A stretch of 64,000 nucleotides of DNA, taken from assembly GCA_025890175.1 (NCBI GenBank), contig JANPYM010000016.1, forward strand, positions 597,036 to 661,035. Direction: 5' to 3'. The notes beneath the pieces are model-generated. The model had not been told where the DNA came from. It saw only the letters and a program-made list of their open reading frames with translations, and did not search any database. Every line of letters begins with the position of its first letter. Within the stretch, counting starts at the first letter, position 1. This DNA comes from Ciborinia camelliae. Its lineage: Eukaryota > Ascomycota > Leotiomycetes > Helotiales > Sclerotiniaceae. The position numbers and the translations under genes were made by a program. Shown here piece after piece: positions 36,451 to 49,150 of this stretch.

Positions 36451-39400
36451 ATTAATGATTCTATAGTGAAACTATCTTCATACTAACATGTTAGACGCGC
36501 CAAAAAATAATGATCTTCTTTATTTTTGCTTGCTCCCCCATCTCTCAAATAAGAGCTAGTTAGATACCGCATTTCCTCATTTAAATACCCGAGGCTTCCA
36601 GGCGGCAAAATGATTTCAAACATGATGTCTTATTTGTGTTTGCATTACCATCATCGTAAATCTATTTTCTGTACGGGATGTTAGGTTTGATGAAGAACAC
36701 GAGCATAATACAGTTAGTACTTCGCTGATGTAGCACTATTTGGTGGTTTTGGTGTAATTTATGTTATAAATGGTATATGTAATCTTAATTTTGCTTCATG
36801 TAGTGTTGTGTGTATGATATTGGTCCTGATGTTCAGCAGCCCAGCGCAGCCTCGCTGACAATATCTTTTTTTTTTGTCTTTTTTTGCAATTTTGGCTTGC
36901 CTAAATTCCCAGTAAATACTTAATAGTTGATTTGATGAAGACGTGAAGAACCCCAAAACCATCGAGCTACAGGCTCGCTTAATAATGGTAGGGGCTGGGA
37001 AAAACTACTACCCTACCATTTATCCACTGCATTTATCAGTATTAGTTTCAATGTAATGTGATATATCCGCGGGGCTAATATCAAAATCTCGTTGCCTTGT
37101 CTGAAGAGATCTATACTTGGCCATCTACATATGTATGGATTAAATTTGTTCCATCCAATAGTAAAAAGACTCGATATAATACTCGATATTTACGGGACTA
37201 TTTCCACGTTTCGGTGGGTCGTGTCGTACGATAGCTACCATCCATGATATCCAAGATTCCCATCTCCCATCTCACATCTCACATCTCACATGGCTTACAA
37301 GCTTACTTTCTACCAATCATCACCGGTGGGGTCCTGAACGATGATTAACGAAGATATCCAATGATGCTAACTTCACGTTGAGCTCGTCTATGACTCTTTA
37401 CTATCTAGGTATCGATACTTTCACGAAAATCTTATGTTTCCATATGGGTCAACTAAGGATATCATCATGCTCTAATCACCACCATCATACTTAAAACATG
37501 CCACCATTATCATGGTCATATAGAAGGCGGAGTTTGAAACATCGTTCTCGAGGCAGTGTCGGTGAATTACTCGAAGGTAGGAGGAGAATATCTCAAAATA
37601 GAATCAACATGCGACCCGAGATCCGGAACCGAGAAATCCCATTCTTGATTTAATTACCCGTTGTCGGAGATGCGGTACTTCACTTTATAGCTTCAACTCA
37701 CCACGGCTCTGTACAACAGTACAAACCATGTTCCATGATCGGTCAACATTCAAGAAGAAAGAGGCTCAAAGGGACGTTTAGGATACTACTGATGATTGCA
37801 AACTCCACGATACTTCCATTTTCGATTGTTTCATATTCCAAATTTGGAAGGTATTACTTCATTATATTACCTTGCTACTACAGTATCTTAGGTAGACATA
37901 TACATACGGAAGATAAAATATGCATCTGGACACCGCATTTGTCCCGTCCGTCCAACAATGCTCTCTCTACATGGGAAATGATGGGGAAAGGAAGCATTAC
38001 GCCACTCTCCCTTCACCTAAAGATCTCAGCAAAATAAACCTAGAACTGATGCTTACACGTGGAAACCAACCTGCAGCATGGCTCACAGTCACCCGCTGTC
38101 TCGAAATTCAAACGCATCATCGTCATGAATCTCATCACGAATCTAATTACCAAACAAGTTCTTCGAACCCTTAAAAATATCCCGAGGTCGTCCCAATTTC
38201 ATCATGATACTTAAAATAAACACAAAATAACAACAGCACTACCTAGCTAGTACCTGCAGCCCTGGTCTTGTTCAAACCCGCATACATGCAACTAGTCAAG
38301 ATAGAACACTTCCAGAACCATTACCCCCCCCCATGATTACCTCATTTTAATTTTCATTAGTTCCAATTTGTTCGTTGGCAGCGTCGCATTTTTACATTGT
38401 AAGTGCTTACTTGCTATTACTGTTTGTAACTTCATCATGTGGATAACTATACTCAAGTACATGTACATCCTCGAGTATGCTTGTATGTGAAGTACCCGGT
38501 GCTTAGGTATCTTGGTATTGTATTCCACACCAGACTGGCAACTGCTGAATGCATAATGCTGATCTCCAAAAGAGGTAACATTACAAATTAGCTGACCAGC
38601 TTTTGGGCCTCTGCTTATGTGATGATGGTTGCATGTTCCACTACCATACATTCTGACATTACATCGTTTGTAGAATGTCTCAAAACCCTCACAATAAAAG
38701 CATCAAGTCATTTCATCTAAGGTATTAGTCAGGTAAGAGTAGTATACGCCTTCGGAAGGGCAAATTACTATCATGCTCGACCCCAAATATCACGATACCT
38801 TTCACGTACGAAATCAAAACAGATTTACGGGGTACGAATATAAGCAAATTAGACGATAGTTTCAATAGCGCGCGAGAATAATGAGATGAATGGCGCAAAA
38901 GCGAGAGGGGAAAAAAGACCGAAATCTCGCCAAAATACCAAATTGGCATAATTTTCAGAATCGATCGATTCAAGGTTCCAATCATGACTATTATTTATCA
39001 CGGGGGCAAAATTATCATATCTTGACACTTTCCAGCAACCAGAGGTCCTGTTCCATCTCGAGCTGTTCCGGAGTCTAGGAGATCTTACAGTCTCGATTTC
39101 CCGGGTCCAGTTGCAGCTTCAGCACATGTCAAACAAAATTTCCTTCCTATCTAGGAGATCAACGAGATAAGCTGGTTCGGTATCTTCAAAACCATGTGGC
39201 ATGAGAAACCCAACAGACCCAATTTACTCAAGATCATCATCCCATTTCCAACTGAAATAGAGTGCTACTCCGTATACCCACACCAACACCTTCTCGAAGC
39301 GAATATAGAACATCCATGCTGGCATGTGGCACCTCCTACATGAAGTATACTGAATGGCCTCACATGAGCAGTCAGTCTTACTGGGTACGGTTAGTATATG

Positions 39401-40776
39401 TAATACTTTTTTATTTACACTCCAAGTATGCAGCGGGGAATTGTCTGAAACGTTCAAGGACCCCATGAAAATGCAACATGGGAAAGATTCTGCGAGACTG
39501 AATGCTACACACCGGGATGCCCGGATTATTGATACCAAGGTTTGAGAGCAGGAGTTTCTGCTCAATCGATAGTGACTTTTGATCTGAGATCATGATCATG
39601 ATCATAATATCTCACACCGCGCTTCGCAATCGTTCCCCGTCCCGAAGGCATGGTGGGGATTTGCGCTACAGACCGTAAGGTGGCCTTGGTGGCTTATCCG
39701 TTTCGCCCACCCGCTTTTTATCTATTGAAACCGCACTTCCGCCCCAAATCCCTGAAGACTCAAATGTTCCACATCTTTCTTCTCACATCTACATTTTCTT
39801 CTACAACCATCATGAAATCTACAGTATTGAACGGAATATAATATCAAACAAGGCTGTGTGTCATAAATGATCTGCCTACCTAGAATGAAGAACGATCATG
39901 GTCGGCTGTCCCGGCCGACCACCTTTTGCTTGTCCTACCTTTCCAGGTGGGTGGTCGGTGGCAAGGGTGATGTTGTGTTGGTTTGATCGACAGAGGTGGG
40001 GATCATGGGAAAGAGTGAGCCATGAGGTTTCTTAAAATAGTTTTATATCTACGGAATCGTGATATCTCGGTTAGAGACCCTTGGAAAGCGCTTTAATGGT
40101 GGTTTACCCAAAAGAACGCAATCTTTCAAGATGCCGATAAGTTCGGAAGCAAAAGGGAAGGCAGGACAATTTTAGAGTCTACAAGGTAATCGTGGGTGGA
40201 TCTGCCTAATCTGCATTGATCGATGAAGGTTGGTTTGCAAAAGTACATGGTGATGGTGTACCAGTATTTGTCAAGGGGGAAGAGCGACTGGCAAAGGGAC
40301 CTACGATCTCATCGCCAATTGTCAGTCACGAAGAAGTTTCGTCGATTTAAATTCTGAGCCTTTCAACTATCGATTGGGCCAAGTACTATCTAGTATGTAC
40401 TTTCCAATAGCAACGAGACTTAAATGTTAGCATTCATTTGCAAGAATCGATTGGCAGCGATATGTAAAGTTTCCAAATCCGAATGAATTACAAAGAGAAG
40501 AAATCGTTCCACCTATCTCGCTCATTTCATATGTTCCCTTCTCGATTCGGTCTTCAAGTGGCAGACGCATCTCGATTGCATTCTACCCAGGTAGGTAGTC
40601 GCACTTTCCCCTCTCATAAACCGCTCTATAATGAACAAAACTGGCAAGCACGATGCGTGTTAACCGTAACTCAATGACCTGGCAATGGTGGCAGCTGATG
40701 AAATTTTTACCTTCACATCCTCCCTACTCTCAATCTCTCAAATTCTTTTGTACGTTCAAAAGCTACAATTGATGAG
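36451..40776. other. Intergenic region
   Basis: More than 4 kb with only short, unsupported frames on both strands. The final few hundred bases are the likely promoter of the sugar transporter. Confidence 0.5.
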
Positions 40777-43090
40777 ATGGCGTCCAGTTTAGATCCTGCG
40801 GACGAGATACGCGAGACGATGAAGGAGTCGAACAATTCGAAAGTCCCAAATGGTTCCAATGATTGCAATGAGTCCAATGCTTTGATCACTCAGTCCGTGC
40901 CAATTGGTGTAATAGGAAGTCTAACGGAAGAAGATTCGGAAGCTTGCCCCCAGCAATATGTGAAGAGCGGGTTCAGAGGTATAATTGCCTCGCCTTATGT
41001 TGCTGGAGCTGCTGTTTTGAGTACTATTGGCGGACTTTTATTTGGTACGTACACTCAAACTATTACTTCAGCACGAAGGTCTCACCACGCATTTGTTCTC
41101 AGACAATGACGACATCTGAAATATTCACAGCATTTTATTTTGCTAACGGCTTTTAGGCTATGACCAGGGAGTCGTCTCCGTCGTTCTCGTCATGGATAGC
41201 TTCCTCCTCGTATTCCCTCGCATAGGCCCCAATTCAAGCGGCTTTTGGAAGGGGATCTTAACGGCAATGATCGAATTCGGTGCCTTGTTCGGTGCTCTGA
41301 ATCAAGGCTGGATTGCAGATAAATACTCGAGAAAATACTCAATTATGATTGCCGTTGGCGTCTTTTTGCTGGGAAGCATATTGCAAACTGCGGCTGTCAA
41401 CTTTAACATGCTCGTTGCGGCGAGGTTTATTGGTGGCATAGGCATTGGCATGCTGTCCATGGTTACTCCTATGTACATCTCTGAAATCGCTCCACCGGAG
41501 ATTCGGGGTTGTCTACTCGTTATGGGTAAGTAATCGCTGGCATATCCGTCTTTTCAATATTGCAGATTGGCTTGGTCAATTAGAAGACTGTATTCTTTGA
41601 TATTGTTGAGTCGACATTGCAATGTTCCAACTGGTTCGAATATTCAGTACTTTGTCTTCCGAAGCAGCTCAGCCAATCGTTTTCTTCTGTTTTGGCTCGA
41701 ACCATCACTTTGCCCATTCGGCCAATCTGTTTTCAAAGTTCCAATATAATCCATACAAGTAATTTGCTGACTATCTATACAGAGGAACTTTCTATAGTTG
41801 TGGGTATAGTTGTCGCTTTCTGGATTACATTCGGTACAAGATATCTGGGTGGTGAATGGGGCTGGCGCCTTCCTTTCTTTATCCAAATTGTGCCTGCCTT
41901 ATTTCTAGGAGTTGGCGTCTACTATCTCCCCTTTTCGCCTCGATGGCTCTCCTCCAAGGGGCGCGATGACGAGGCTATGCAATCTCTAACAAAACTGAGA
42001 CAATTGCCGGATACCGATTTGAGGATTCAGCAAGAAGCACGACAAATGCACGACGAAGTATCACACATTCGAGAGATTCAACTACAAAGGCATGGAAATC
42101 TGATGAATTCGACAAGCACATTTAGCAAGGTCAAGCTCGAACTGGCCTTGTGGGGAGATTGTTTTTCGTCTGACTCTATCAAGCGTACTCACGTTGGAGT
42201 AGTTATCATGTTCTTCCAGCAATTCGTTGGTATCAATGCTCTGATCTACTACTCTCCGACTTTGTTTGCTAAAATGGGCTTGGGGGCGGAAATGCAACTT
42301 ATTATGTCGGGAGTTCTAAATATTTGTCAGTAAGTACATTTCCCTCCGGTGACTTGTGAATGTCTATGTCTATGGCAATATTAAGAATTAGCATACCCTT
42401 TTTGGTCGGGCAGTGATTGCGAAGAGGGTTAGACCACCCGATCAAGTTGGAAATTATTGCTCACCTGAAGAGAGCTAGATCACTCGATCAATGTCCAACC
42501 TTTTATAGACAATGAAAGCTGCCAAGCCATACATGCTGACCGATTACAGGCTCTGTGGTGTAGTTTCGAGTCTTTTTACCATGGATCGATATGGGCGACG
42601 ACCACTACTTATGATAGGCTCTTTTTTGATGACAATCAGCCATGCTGTAATAGCTGCTATGGTTTTTACTTTCTCTTCCCAATGGGAATCACACCAGGAC
42701 GCTGCATGGATTAGTGTTGCATTCCTTCTGTTCTACATGCTGGTTTTCGGAGCATCTTGGGGTCCTGTACCTTGGGCAATGCCATCAGAGATCTTCCGAA
42801 CAGATCTACGTGCAAAAGGGGTAGCTTTAAGTACTTGTTCAAACTGGCTGTGAGTGCCACAACCCCCTTTCAACCAATAACCCCATCTTCACAATTTTCA
42901 ATCTACTGAATCAAACAGAAACAATTTCATCATCGGCTTGATCACTCCACCACTTATCGTATATACCAATTGGGGAGCATACGTATTCTTTGCAGTGTTT
43001 TGTGCCTTGTCTGGGATCTGGACCTGGCTATACATTCCAGAAACCAAAGGTTGTAGATTAGAGGACATGGATGATCTCTTTGACGCTTGA
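40777..43090 (+). CDS. MFS sugar porter (hexose/sugar transporter)
   Basis: A 12-helix plasma-membrane sugar transporter of 551 aa. Exons: 40777-41044, 41157-41525, 41783-42329, 42550-42849 and 42919-43090. Diagnostic motifs are GGLLFGYDQGVVS in helix 1, NQGWIADKYSRKYS after helix 2, GGIGIGMLSMVTPMYISEIAPPEIRG, PFSPRWL before the central loop, QQFVGINALIYYSP in helix 7, DRYGRR, and the C-terminal IPETKG. The N-terminal tail (~75 residues) is acidic and hydrophilic. Introns 2 and 3 are 257 and 220 bases, several times longer than others in the window. The substrate cannot be decided; the family includes glucose, xylose, quinate and inositol carriers. Confidence 0.93.
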
Positions 43091-43551
43091 ATGTCACATA
43101 TACAGGTGGAACAGTGGGAACGTTGATTTGCTTGGTGTCGGGAAGGTTCAGAGAGAAATAATAGCTTATAGCTCACCGGTAGCTCAAACGGAACTTTTGG
43201 AATGTATCAATAGAAAGAAATAATCTAATCCTTATAGGTAGAAAATGGACTTGCTTTGCTTTACTCTGCTTTTCTTGGTGGAAAAAATTGGAAATTAATG
43301 TGCGGCTTAGGTAATCTTGTTGTGATTGGTGTAGTCTATATTGAAGGTCTGTGCACCAACCAACCAAAAAACCACTCTACGCGTTTTCTTCGACACCGCG
43401 TCGTAGCTCTTTCATTTCAAAAAGCAAAAAGTCAAACAATCAACTTTGCATCCTAGATTATCCCTTCCACGAAAATAGCACTCTCTACACAACATCCTGA
43501 TCCTTTCTTAAATCTTACCTCTTTACATTTACAGACTCATATACCGTCAAG

Positions 43552-44562
43552 AGTAAGCCGATCTTCCAATGAATCCCGCCGTTTGATATTGTAATACTAA
43601 AAAAGTACCAGTGTTAGAAGCCCGCCTCGAGCAAGCTGATCTCCTTAAGAAGGTATGGGAATGTTAACTTCAACCACCTTTCTCGCGCTAACAACATAAT
43701 TCAGGTTGTCGATTCCATCAAAGATCTCGTTCAAGACTGCAACTTCGACTGCAATGATTCAGGAATTGCGCTCCAAGCTATGGATAACTCACACGTTGCA
43801 CTCGTCTCGATGATGCTCAAGGCCGAAGGCTTTTCCCCTTACCGATGTGATCGCAATGTCGCCCTTGGTGTTAATCTCACTTCTCTTACAAAGGTTCTGC
43901 GAGCTGCACAAAACGAGGATATTCTCACCATCAAAGCCGAGGATGCGCCAGATGTTTTGAACTTGGTATTTGAGAGTAGCGAAAGTGATCGATTGAGCGA
44001 GTATGATTTGAAATTGATGGATATTGATCAAGAACATTTGGGTATCCCTGATACAGAGTATGCGGCGGTTATTACTATGCCAAGTTCGGAGTTCAAGAGG
44101 ATCTGTATGGATCTTATGGCTTTGTCTGAGTCTGGTATGTACTGGTACTCCCTTACATGAGGGATGGAACTAATTATTTGCTTGACAGTATCGATTGAGG
44201 CCTCAAAAGATGGTGTTAAGTTCCAATGCAATGGTGATATTGGAAATGGTTCTGTTACCCTTCGCAGCCACAACAATGTCGAAAAACCAGACCTTAACGT
44301 CGATATCGAGCTTACCGAACCTGTCGCCTTGACTTTCTCCCTTAAATACTTGGTCAACTTCTGCAAGGCTGCTGGTTTGTCCAAGTCAGTTAAACTTTGC
44401 TTGTCCAATGAGGTACCTCTTTTGGTTGAGTACGGACTCTCTGGCAGCAGTTACTTGAGATTTTACTTGGCACCAAAGGCATGTTTACATTCACCCGATA
44501 GTATCTAAATGTAGAGAAGCTAGGAAGCTAACTTTTATTTCTAGATTGGTGACGAGGAGTAA
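43552..44562 (+). CDS. Proliferating cell nuclear antigen (DNA sliding clamp)
   Basis: Forms the homotrimeric ring that tethers DNA polymerases delta and epsilon and many repair factors in the nucleus. Exons 43552, 43612-43652, 43705-44134, 44189-44478 and 44545-44562 give 259 aa, the normal length. The start codon is split: A at 43552 is followed by an intron (43553-43611) and TG at 43612, giving [14 protein letters not shown]. Conserved parts include [20 protein letters not shown], the DNA-facing region [28 protein letters not shown], the interdomain loop and LAPKIGDEE at the C-terminus. The last intron uses a GC donor (AAG|GCATGT) and precedes a final exon of only 18 bases. The coding 5' exon joins a leader that starts further upstream. 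Confidence 0.96.
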
Positions 44563-45236
44563 GATACGGATGCGGTTGTCGAAAAAGTTTAATGAACGAT
44601 GATATGAAAGTTTACAGCATATTCAGTATGGCGTGTGGGTTGATTTATGGATATGGACAATGGTTGTGGTAAATTGTGCCAGATTGTGCCATGAACAGTT
44701 TTGTTCTTTTACCTTGTAGTACAGTACCTGGCAATGCGATGAAGCAATTCGTTGATTTCTCTCTATAGAATCTATTAACAAAAACAATAATGAGATATAT
44801 TTCAGAGAATTGTGTCTTTGCTAACGTTCGATTCTGTCATCTCTCTTGATCTCTCTTGCATCGCGCAAAAATTTGCTGATCTTCATCTTCATGTATGCCC
44901 TTAAATTGAGTATAGCGCGGGGCAGCCTGATGCCCCACCATCCCATAATCCATGGATGGATGTCATGGAAGATAAGATTATTAGGTACTGTATTTACATT
45001 TCCATTTCACTTCATTGGGAAACGAAAACGAAATATTCTCGAGGGGCAACAATTGATTGAAATTTTATGTTGCAAGCTCGGCCTATCAATCATTCTGTTA
45101 CTTTCTTCATGATACCCTATTACTGCAATTGATTCTCTCTTCACCATCCTTTCCAGAGTTTTTGGCGCATTCATAGCTTGATATATCCAATCAAGCCTCC
45201 CCTCTCAATCAAATAACCTCTCCGCAACTAAGCAAT
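44563..45236. other. Spacer between PCNA and pyridoxal kinase
   Basis: 3' flank of PCNA and promoter of the next gene. Nothing further was recognised. Confidence 0.5.
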
Positions 45237-46581
45237 ATGTCTGAAGATTTTCCAGTTCCAGATACACGGGTACTTGCTGTAGCCAGTCATGTAAGGAGAT
45301 CACCCTTCAAATGACTCTTCCTCAACTAACATCTTCTGCTCAAGGTTGTCTACGGGTGAGTTCTCATGAGTCACAAACTCTCTGCATCCATACCCCAACA
45401 CAAGTCGACTAAGCCATATAACCTCACTGAAGATATGTCGGAAATACTATGGCCACATTCGTTATGCAATCGCTAGGATGCGAAGTCGCTGCTCTGAATA
45501 CCGTACAATTTAGTATGTTGGCCTGGATACACCTCAAATCGCAAATCAGAACAAAGACGAGATAAACCACAAGCTGACTGATGTATAAAAGGCAATCATC
45601 TAGGTTATGGACAGGCCAATGGCACACGCGCTACTGCGGCCGAAATATCAGACCTCTATCAAGGTCTCAAAAACTCCTACCTCGACGACTTTAATATGAT
45701 GCTCTCGGGCTATCTGCCTGGAGCCGCCTCTGTCGAAGCTGTTGGCTCCATAGCACGCGATCTGAAACTAAAAACTACAATGAAACCGGGAGGTTTCTTT
45801 TGGGTGTTGGATCCGGTGATGGGTGATAATGGGAAATTGTATGTGGCGGAGGATGTGGTGCCGGCTTATAAAGCATTGATCAAAGACGCGGATTTGATTC
45901 TGCCAAATCAGTTTGAGGTTGAGTAGGATTCCCATTTTCTTGTTCCGAAGATCATTTAAATTTTTGGAAGCGATGGAACGAAAATTGGCTAACGATCGTA
46001 GGACATTATCTGGCGTGAAGATTCAGGATATGGAGACGTTGAAATTGGCCATAACGGCACTACACGAAGTATATAAAATTCCTCATATAATGGTTACATC
46101 AATTTCACTTCCTTCTCCCGGTGCCGAGCCCCATCTTTCGGTCGTAGGCTCGACAATGACATCGAAAGCCGAACCAAGGATTTTCAGCATCAAGATACCG
46201 GCGATTGATTGTTTCTTTAGTGGAACGGGAGATATGTTCGCAGCGCTCATGTTGGTGAGATTTAAAGAGGCCGTGTGCAATGTAGAAGGACTGCTAGAGA
46301 AAGATTCGTGGATTAGTGATGATGAGGTGGAGGCTACCGAACTACCGCTTGCGAGAGCCACGGAAAGGGTTTTGGCTAGTATGCATGAGGTGCTTGCAAA
46401 GACGAAAATAGCAAGAGACGAGGAGATTGAGAAGTGGAAGAATACTGTCGGTGGAAGGGGGAAAGATGAGGATGTTAAAAGAGAGGGATTGGTAAAGTCA
46501 AAGGCGGCCGAGGTGAGATTGGTTAGGAATGTGCACTTTTTGAAGAATCCGGTTGTTAAGTTCAAGGCGGAAAAGGTGTAG
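45237..46581 (+). CDS. Pyridoxal kinase
   Basis: Phosphorylates pyridoxal, pyridoxine and pyridoxamine in the vitamin B6 salvage pathway, in the cytosol. Exons 45237-45290, 45345-45355, 45433-45512, 45592-45922 and 46002-46581 give 351 aa. The N-terminus AVASHVVYGYVGNTMATFVMQSLGCEV holds the substrate-binding region. DPVMGDNGKLYV is the ribokinase-fold signature, and the C-terminal anion hole is FFSGTGDMFAAL with the catalytic Asp. Exon 2 is only 11 bases and encodes V-V-Y-G; the flanking introns are 54 and 77 bases. The Lys/Glu-rich segment near the C-terminus is longer than in animals. It runs toward dUTPase, with 191 bases between the two stop codons. Confidence 0.95.
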
Positions 46582-46772
46582 ACCTTGGGATAGCTAGATA
46601 TAGAGGTTTGGATTAAAAACAATATAGACGCATGATAATAGACTATTATAAGTTTCTTTATTTTGACTACTTGTTTCCTGGATCTTGCTTCATTCCCCCA
46701 AACTATGCATAGCACGGTATATTTCATCCTCAGCATCCCCCGATTCGTCATCCGCCTTTCATCTCTCACAAC

Positions 46773-47620
46773 CTAACCAGTACTTCCAAATCCCCCCTCG
46801 CCCCTCACACTCTCCTCCAAAACCAACACCTCCGTCACCTCTGGGGTATAAATCCGCTCCAAAATCAACTGCGCAACACGATCGCCCTCCTTGACCTCGA
46901 AATCCTTTTCGCCGTGGTTAAAGAGGAGGACTTTTACTTGGCCCCGATAATCTGCGTCGATTACGCCGGCGCCCGTGTCGATCATGTGTTTAGAAGCGAG
47001 TCCAGAGCGTGGGGCGATGCGGCCGTCTGGGAGGGGGTGTTAGTTTGAGGGGGCAGAGGGAATGAAGAGGGAGAATTGGGAACGAGGAAAGAGAGGGGGG
47101 GGTTGAAGGGAAGAGAATGGTGAGATTTAAGAGAGGGGAAGATTGAAGAGAGGAAATGAAAGATAGAAAAGGGGAACATACAAGTTCCTTCTGGCACAGC
47201 CATACTAATATCAGTATCAACCAAAACCTTTCCCTTAGCAGGCACAACCGTCTCTTTTGCAGCATAGATATCGTAACCAGCGGCGAAGGCACTACCGCGA
47301 GTAGGAAGTCGAGCACGGGGAGAGAGTTTCTTGATTAGGAGGGGTGGAGGGGTGGAGGATTTGACGGTGGTTGGTGGGGTTGTGGTTGATGGCGCTGCGG
47401 TTGATGGGGTTGTGGTGGTGCCGTTTGTGTTTGTTGCGGGTGCCGGGGTGGGAGCGGCAGTTGTAGGAGTTGCGGTGGCCGGGGTGGTGGACGACATGAT
47501 TTCTTGGAGGGATGTAGAGGTGGGTGCTATAGGAGTGGTTGTGGTTGTCGTTTTGGAGGGCGATGTCTTTTGACGTTTGGGAAGTGGTGCCGTGGGGGAA
47601 TCGGGGGGGAGTGTGGACAT
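46773..47620 (-). CDS. Deoxyuridine 5'-triphosphate nucleotidohydrolase (dUTPase)
   Basis: Hydrolyses dUTP to dUMP and pyrophosphate as a homotrimer, keeping uracil out of DNA. Exons 47620-47182 and 47026-46773 give 230 aa. All five motifs are present: [38 protein letters not shown] and the C-terminal [10 protein letters not shown]. The intron (155 bases) falls between motifs I and II, is pyrimidine-rich on the coding strand, and restores the tyrosine of [10 protein letters not shown]. The first ~95 residues are Thr/Pro/Ala-rich and probably disordered. A second ATG at about residue 42 could give a shorter form. Confidence 0.95.
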
Positions 47621-49150
47621 TTGGGTTCGAGAATTGGATTTTAAGAAAGAACGAGTGTGAAGCGTAGTGAAGAGGTAAAAGCGAAGGTGTGAAGGTGAAG
47701 TGAAGTTGAAGTTGGTTGTGTGAGTGAATCAGAATGAGAATGAGAATGAGAATGAGTGTGTGTGTGTGTGTGGGTGGAGTGGAGCGGAGTAGAGTAGAGC
47801 GAGTGCAATGGGTTTTTGGAAGACTAAAGAAGTTTCGGTGAAGGGGAAAAATATGGGGAGACGCGACGCGAGACGTGTCTCACAGGGATCTTTGCTATAG
47901 ATCACGTGTTGACGAATGGAAGATGGTCGGAACGGAACATTTCCGATTTCTGACATTATGTTGGGTTGTTTCTCTCTTCATCTTTATCTCCTATTAGTGA
48001 GTAGGTAGGTATGTAATGCAAAAAGAACACATTTGGAAGGAAGATCAGAAACTTTGATAAGGTGGTGGTGGACATGTTTTTACTTACGAATTGATCATGA
48101 CGAGTCTCAAGGGTTAGTAGTATATTCAAATATCTGGGCAACACAACATGTCCTAGAAAGTTCATGTTTAGAGGAGAAAACTCATGAGAGATGCGTCATT
48201 TTGATTATTTCTAGTTATGGCCTACGGGTTCTTCTCAAGGAGATGCCTCTCTGAGATATGTTACCAAATACTTAACCTACCTATATATCTCCCCTTTGGC
48301 GCTTCAAGGAATGATGAAGGTTGGACCCATTGGTCCTTACTGCCATGACATTATATCATATCTCCCCATGTATATTCGCAGCCCCTGAAAGTGCTTCTCG
48401 GCCTGATACATTGTCAGAAGTGTTGACAATTTTGGCATGATCAGATTTACGAACAGAAAAGATCCTGGACACGTAGCGTCTATAATTTTTGGTATTCCTC
48501 CTGCAAAACATCTTTCTCATTCAGTCAATTCTTGTGCAACGACCAGCCATCTTGTCAGTGGTTCGGTAAAGACAATCAGAGAAATGTATGGTTTCGGCTG
48601 TTATTTCACATATACAGAACCGTAGGTAGCGTATTATTCACTCACCCTGGGTGGCAGTTCCTAATTTATAACTTCAATTTTTATCAAGGGCATGCCGTAG
48701 CGCTAGCGTATTGCGCCAGTGCCTCGGCGCTCTTATACATTCTCCTACCACTTTCATTATTCTAGCAATCAATAAATAACACCCACAACGAATTAGAAGA
48801 ACTAATCCACATATGTCGGCCCTTCTAGGGCATTCTCTTCCTTTGATTGAACGGATCTAGGCAGTTCTCTGCTTAGCCCCTTGTTTTAGGACCTTTCATC
48901 TGTACTGCTTTGCTATTTAGCCATGTCACTTTCCACATGTAGTTTAGTTTGATAGTTGAAATCAATCTACATGATTTATTTCTGCGGTCCATCCATGACA
49001 TAGTATCTTTTTTTTGCCATCCATGGTAATACCAGCATTTTCAACTTCCTTTCAAACCAAGCATACTCTAATAAAACAGGCATACCAATTTCCTTCTGTC
49101 TGGTCATACTATTAAACTAACTAAAGTTTAGCTTCGTCTGACAATTTCCA
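47621..49150. other. Intergenic region
   Basis: A GAGAAT/GT microsatellite (47730-47772) lies in the dUTPase promoter side. The frames at 48437-48765 have no supportable identity. Confidence 0.5.

Noticed and set aside
47331..47573. Val/Gly-rich + strand frame
   Set aside because: It is the reverse strand of the low-complexity dUTPase leader.
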